Origin: Megalopta genalis
Lineage: Eukaryota > Arthropoda > Insecta > Hymenoptera > Halictidae
Direction: 5' to 3'
NCBI RefSeq assembly: GCF_051020955.1
Contig: NC_135014.1
Span: 28,323,221 to 28,387,220 of the forward strand
Length of the DNA stretch: 64,000 bases
Both the position numbers and the translations under genes were made by a program. Within the stretch, counting starts at the first letter, position 1. Every line of letters starts with the position of its first letter. The notes under the pieces were generated by a model. It saw only the letters and a program-made list of their open reading frames with translations. It ran no database searches and was not told the DNA's origin. This document shows positions 61,368 through 64,000 of this stretch, piece by piece.

Positions 61368-61483
61368 CTCGAGAAAATTTTGCGCACCAGGTGATCCTGC
61401 GCTTGATCCATCTGCGGCTCGTTTTTCCTCCGCTCGGCCAGCTCTTTTTCGCGCCGGACGTCGGCCACTTTCCGGAATATCAG
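61368..61483 (-). CDS. eag: Eag potassium channel, exon after the CNB-homology domain
   Basis: Minus-strand exon from acceptor TGTGCAG to donor CTCGAG|GTAGGG, 116 bases, phase 0 to 2. It encodes LIFRKVADVRREKELAERRK and then NEPQMDQAQDHLVRKIFSR. This is a strongly conserved stretch of Eag channels just after the cyclic-nucleotide-binding homology domain, a region that in Eag proteins includes calmodulin-binding sequence. It joins in frame to 51865-52022 (S-R-F-R-R) across a 9.3-kb intron. The PAS domain, S1-S6, pore and CNB-homology exons are not seen in the remaining 2.5 kb and must lie to the right of the window. Confidence 0.93.
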
Positions 61484-63359
61484 CTGCACACAAATATAGC
61501 AATCGTTTGGCCGGTTCTGTGTGAACGTTGAATCGACGGTGTCGGGAGGTATTTTCGGCCGTTTTAGACGATGGACACTGATCGAACCTCGGTTATCCGA
61601 ACTACTAGAGGACAAAGTGACGGTGACACGGTGAACGAGTACGATGTTCCCCGTACGACGAATCGCGCGGGTTATTATTATCGCCGAAAAACTGTTGTTC
61701 GGATAAATCGAGATTCTACCGTGTCCGCGGGAAATTGAACTGTTGAATGGAGCCGACGTTGTTGGTAATGTGGCTGCATAATGGATGGGGATGCATGGAC
61801 GATGATCTCGAACAGAAAATCGATGCGAACGTATTTCCCGGCGTGTCGTCCTGATAACGTGAAATCGTCGGGTAATGTTAAATTTCGCCTGGAAAATATT
61901 TCGTCGGCGCGTCTCTCTCTCGCGGCGTTTCGTAATTAAACCGCACGGACAGAATGTTCTCGGGGCCCGGTTCGTTTCGTCGGTTAAACAAATATTTAAG
62001 CGGGATCGCAATTGTATCGGACGGCCGCGGATTATTTATGGTTCCCGGAATAATTATTTCTGCTCCCGGGAATCTCCATTGCTATTATTAATGTTCCGCA
62101 ACGCGCGGGACCCTCCTCTATCGGTTTTCCGCCCCTTACTATGTAGGTGACGATTATTCGGTTAATTATTCAGTATTAATGATTATAATATGGCCCGTGA
62201 GCGCGGCCGCGGGCCGCATTGTACCGTTCGAAATTAGATTTACAATAACACGAGCCAATTCGCGTTGTCGAACTCGGTATTTCCTCCCCCCGCCGGCGAA
62301 AATCGTGCTAAATATAAAATACCACGCGATGCGGTAATCCAACAATATGGCCGACATTGTCTAAAATAAAAAGTCGATGCTCGTTTCACCGACGTTCTTC
62401 GTACATTTTATATAATTGAATCAGATATATATTTTTTTTTTGTTTTGTTTAAATACCTTTCGTAGACCGGCTTGGTTCATAGAATTTCGGTCGTCGAGAG
62501 TCTCGCTTACGATTTGTTAATTGCACGAAAATCGATGGGCGAGAACCTGTACGCATAGGCGGCAGCCCCTGATTTGATTTATGCGAACCTCATTTTAGGG
62601 AATTCAAAATGTCCGCGAAAAGTCCGCGTTGCAACACGGCCTCGAGGCTGGCTGTTTAAAACGGTCCTCGTTCCGGTCTCCGCGTGCGACGGCCCCGTCG
62701 GGATTCGGTCGAATTGATTTCGATAGGTTTCCCTGTTGTTTTGCCGGCGAAACAACGGTCCCGGCTATTGTTTTTCCGGATGAAAAGCCGCAAGACGAAA
62801 AGGGACGAGGCGGTTTCGCACGCCCACATTCGGCCACGACGCATGCGCCGTGGCGGGAGTCGATAGGCGCACAAGTAGCAGACGAATACCGCCCGTAGCT
62901 CGAACTAACCTTAAAATATTTTATTTATCTGCTGGGGAACGGCAAAGGTCGCGGACCGTTCCGTCGACGAGTTCCGTTTCGGAACTTCGTCTCGGATGCA
63001 TCGAACCTGACTCGGAGGAAAGGTGTGCAGCCTCGGGCGTACTTTCGCCATTCGATCTTAATTACCACGGTGAAACCGCGATAAGGTGTGTGAGATCTCT
63101 GTGCAACGGTGTATCTTCCTCGTCGGGACGAACGGAGATTATAATTCGATCTAACGACGGAAACGGCGACATCTCTTCGGTTTCGTGTCACGCGTACGAT
63201 CGACGTAACGCGAATGCCAATAAGGAGAAAGTGAGATGCGTCGGTCAAGTAGAATAGGTGTTCTCTAATCAGACGGGACTATCACCGACGCGACGTTTGT
63301 AGCAGTGAACGCGTAGTTCGTCGACCGTATCTCGTTGTAACCTTCTCCAATTGTTCCAG
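61484..63359. other. Eag intron and 5' region of the MEAK7-like gene
   Basis: No conserved exon is seen on either strand. The acceptor TTGTTCCAG directly before the ATG at 63360 implies that the MEAK7-like gene has an upstream noncoding exon and promoter, probably within this interval. Confidence 0.5.
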
Positions 63360-64000
63360 ATGGGTCACGCATGGAGCCGCACATCCTCCACCGCGAATAT
63401 ACTATCCTCGGACGAGCTGACATTGGTAGAAAATCTGTTCAAGTCGATGTTCCGTAGCTCTGGCTCCATAAAACGCGAGGACATATTCAAGCACTGGTCT
63501 ATCCACCTAGACGACACGTTGTTGCAGTTCGTGGTGCGATTTCTCTGCTACGAGCCAGGCAAGAAGGCCTCCGCCATCAACGGAGAGAACTTTGGCCGTC
63601 TCTATGTGTTCGCCGTCAGAGGCAATCCGGAGGAGAGGACCAGCTTAGTTTTCAACGGATTCTCCGAAGAGGAGCAGAGGCAAGAGATACCCACCGAGAC
63701 TTTTCTACAGTACGTTCAAGCCACGATTAATTCCTACCTGAGACTACAGAAGAACTCCGGCAACGCTCATTACATGAGCTGGAGCAGCATCGGTTGCACG
63801 GTGAACACCAGGAGGATAGGAATGCGTTCTAGAACTCTGTGCGAAGACATTGTTAAACTTGGCGACACCCTGACCATCGAACAGATAGAGAACTGGTTCG
63901 TCACGGCTGCCACGTTCAAGATTATCCAATCGCACGTCTTCCAGTGCCTTTTCCTAGTGTCTCAGAAGAAAGGAGACAAGAGCACCAGCGGCAGGATAAA
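63360..64000 (+). CDS. MEAK7-like TLDc-family protein, first coding exon (cut by window end)
   Basis: An open frame of 213 residues starts at ATG 63360, right after a TTGTTCCAG acceptor, and runs off the right edge without a stop. The start MGHAWS fits an N-myristoylation signal (Gly2, Ser6), like the MGNSRS start of MEAK7 (TLDC1). The body resembles the helical EF-hand-like N-terminal part of MEAK7: SSDELTLVENLFKSMF, FLQYVQATINSYL, and LTIEQIENWFVTAATFKIIQ, which aligns with the segment before the TLDc domain. The TLDc domain itself would follow beyond the window. Mammalian MEAK7 acts at lysosomes in an mTOR pathway; the same role here is inference. The gene lies antisense inside the span of eag. 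Confidence 0.75.
   Translation, partial: MGHAWSRTSSTANILSSDELTLVENLFKSMFRSSGSIKREDIFKHWSIHLDDTLLQFVVRFLCYEPGKKASAINGENFGRLYVFAVRGNPEERTSLVFNGFSEEEQRQEIPTETFLQYVQATINSYLRLQKNSGNAHYMSWSSIGCTVNTRRIGMRSRTLCEDIVKLGDTLTIEQIENWFVTAATFKIIQSHVFQCLFLVSQKKGDKSTSGRI

Overview
The window looks like nuclear DNA of an insect, most likely a hymenopteran such as a bee. Genes are split by GT-AG introns into short GC-rich exons lying in AT-rich or simple-sequence DNA. The recognisable proteins are animal ones (CUB/LDLa receptor, TMEM18, ZNF706, GNMT, Eag potassium channel, MEAK7-like TLDc protein). The order-level call is inference; nothing here is bacterial, viral or organellar.

Layout. (1) 254-15499, plus strand: eight exons of the 3' part of a single-pass membrane protein with several CUB domains, one LDLa module and a transmembrane helix; its 5' end lies left of the window. 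(2) 15500-27200: no convincing gene; CT-rich minisatellite, palindromic transposon remnants and other repeats. (3) 28275-29695, minus strand: complete TMEM18 in five coding exons. (4) 32039-32350, plus strand: complete ZNF706 in two exons. (5) 36384-38390, plus strand: complete glycine N-methyltransferase in four exons. (6) 38950-49646: gene-poor, CpG-rich DNA with simple repeats, probably in part the long 3' region of eag. (7) 49647-61483, minus strand: the 3' exons of eag, including the tetramerising coiled coil, plus one candidate alternative exon. (8) 63360-64000, plus strand: first coding exon of a MEAK7-like gene, apparently nested antisense inside an eag intron.

The genes are not an operon or pathway: GNMT controls the S-adenosylmethionine pool, TMEM18 and ZNF706 are small nuclear-associated proteins, and the CUB/LDLa protein and Eag both sit in the plasma membrane, possibly in neurons. 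All exon joins were checked by reading-frame phase by eye.

The most distinctive content is mobile DNA: eleven copies or remnants of one palindromic TA-flanked MITE, a short element with near-canonical piggyBac ends, two further TTAA-flanked elements, and several fold-back elements. I found no undescribed defence-like or biosynthetic system; the most testable novelty is a possible mutually exclusive exon pair in eag.
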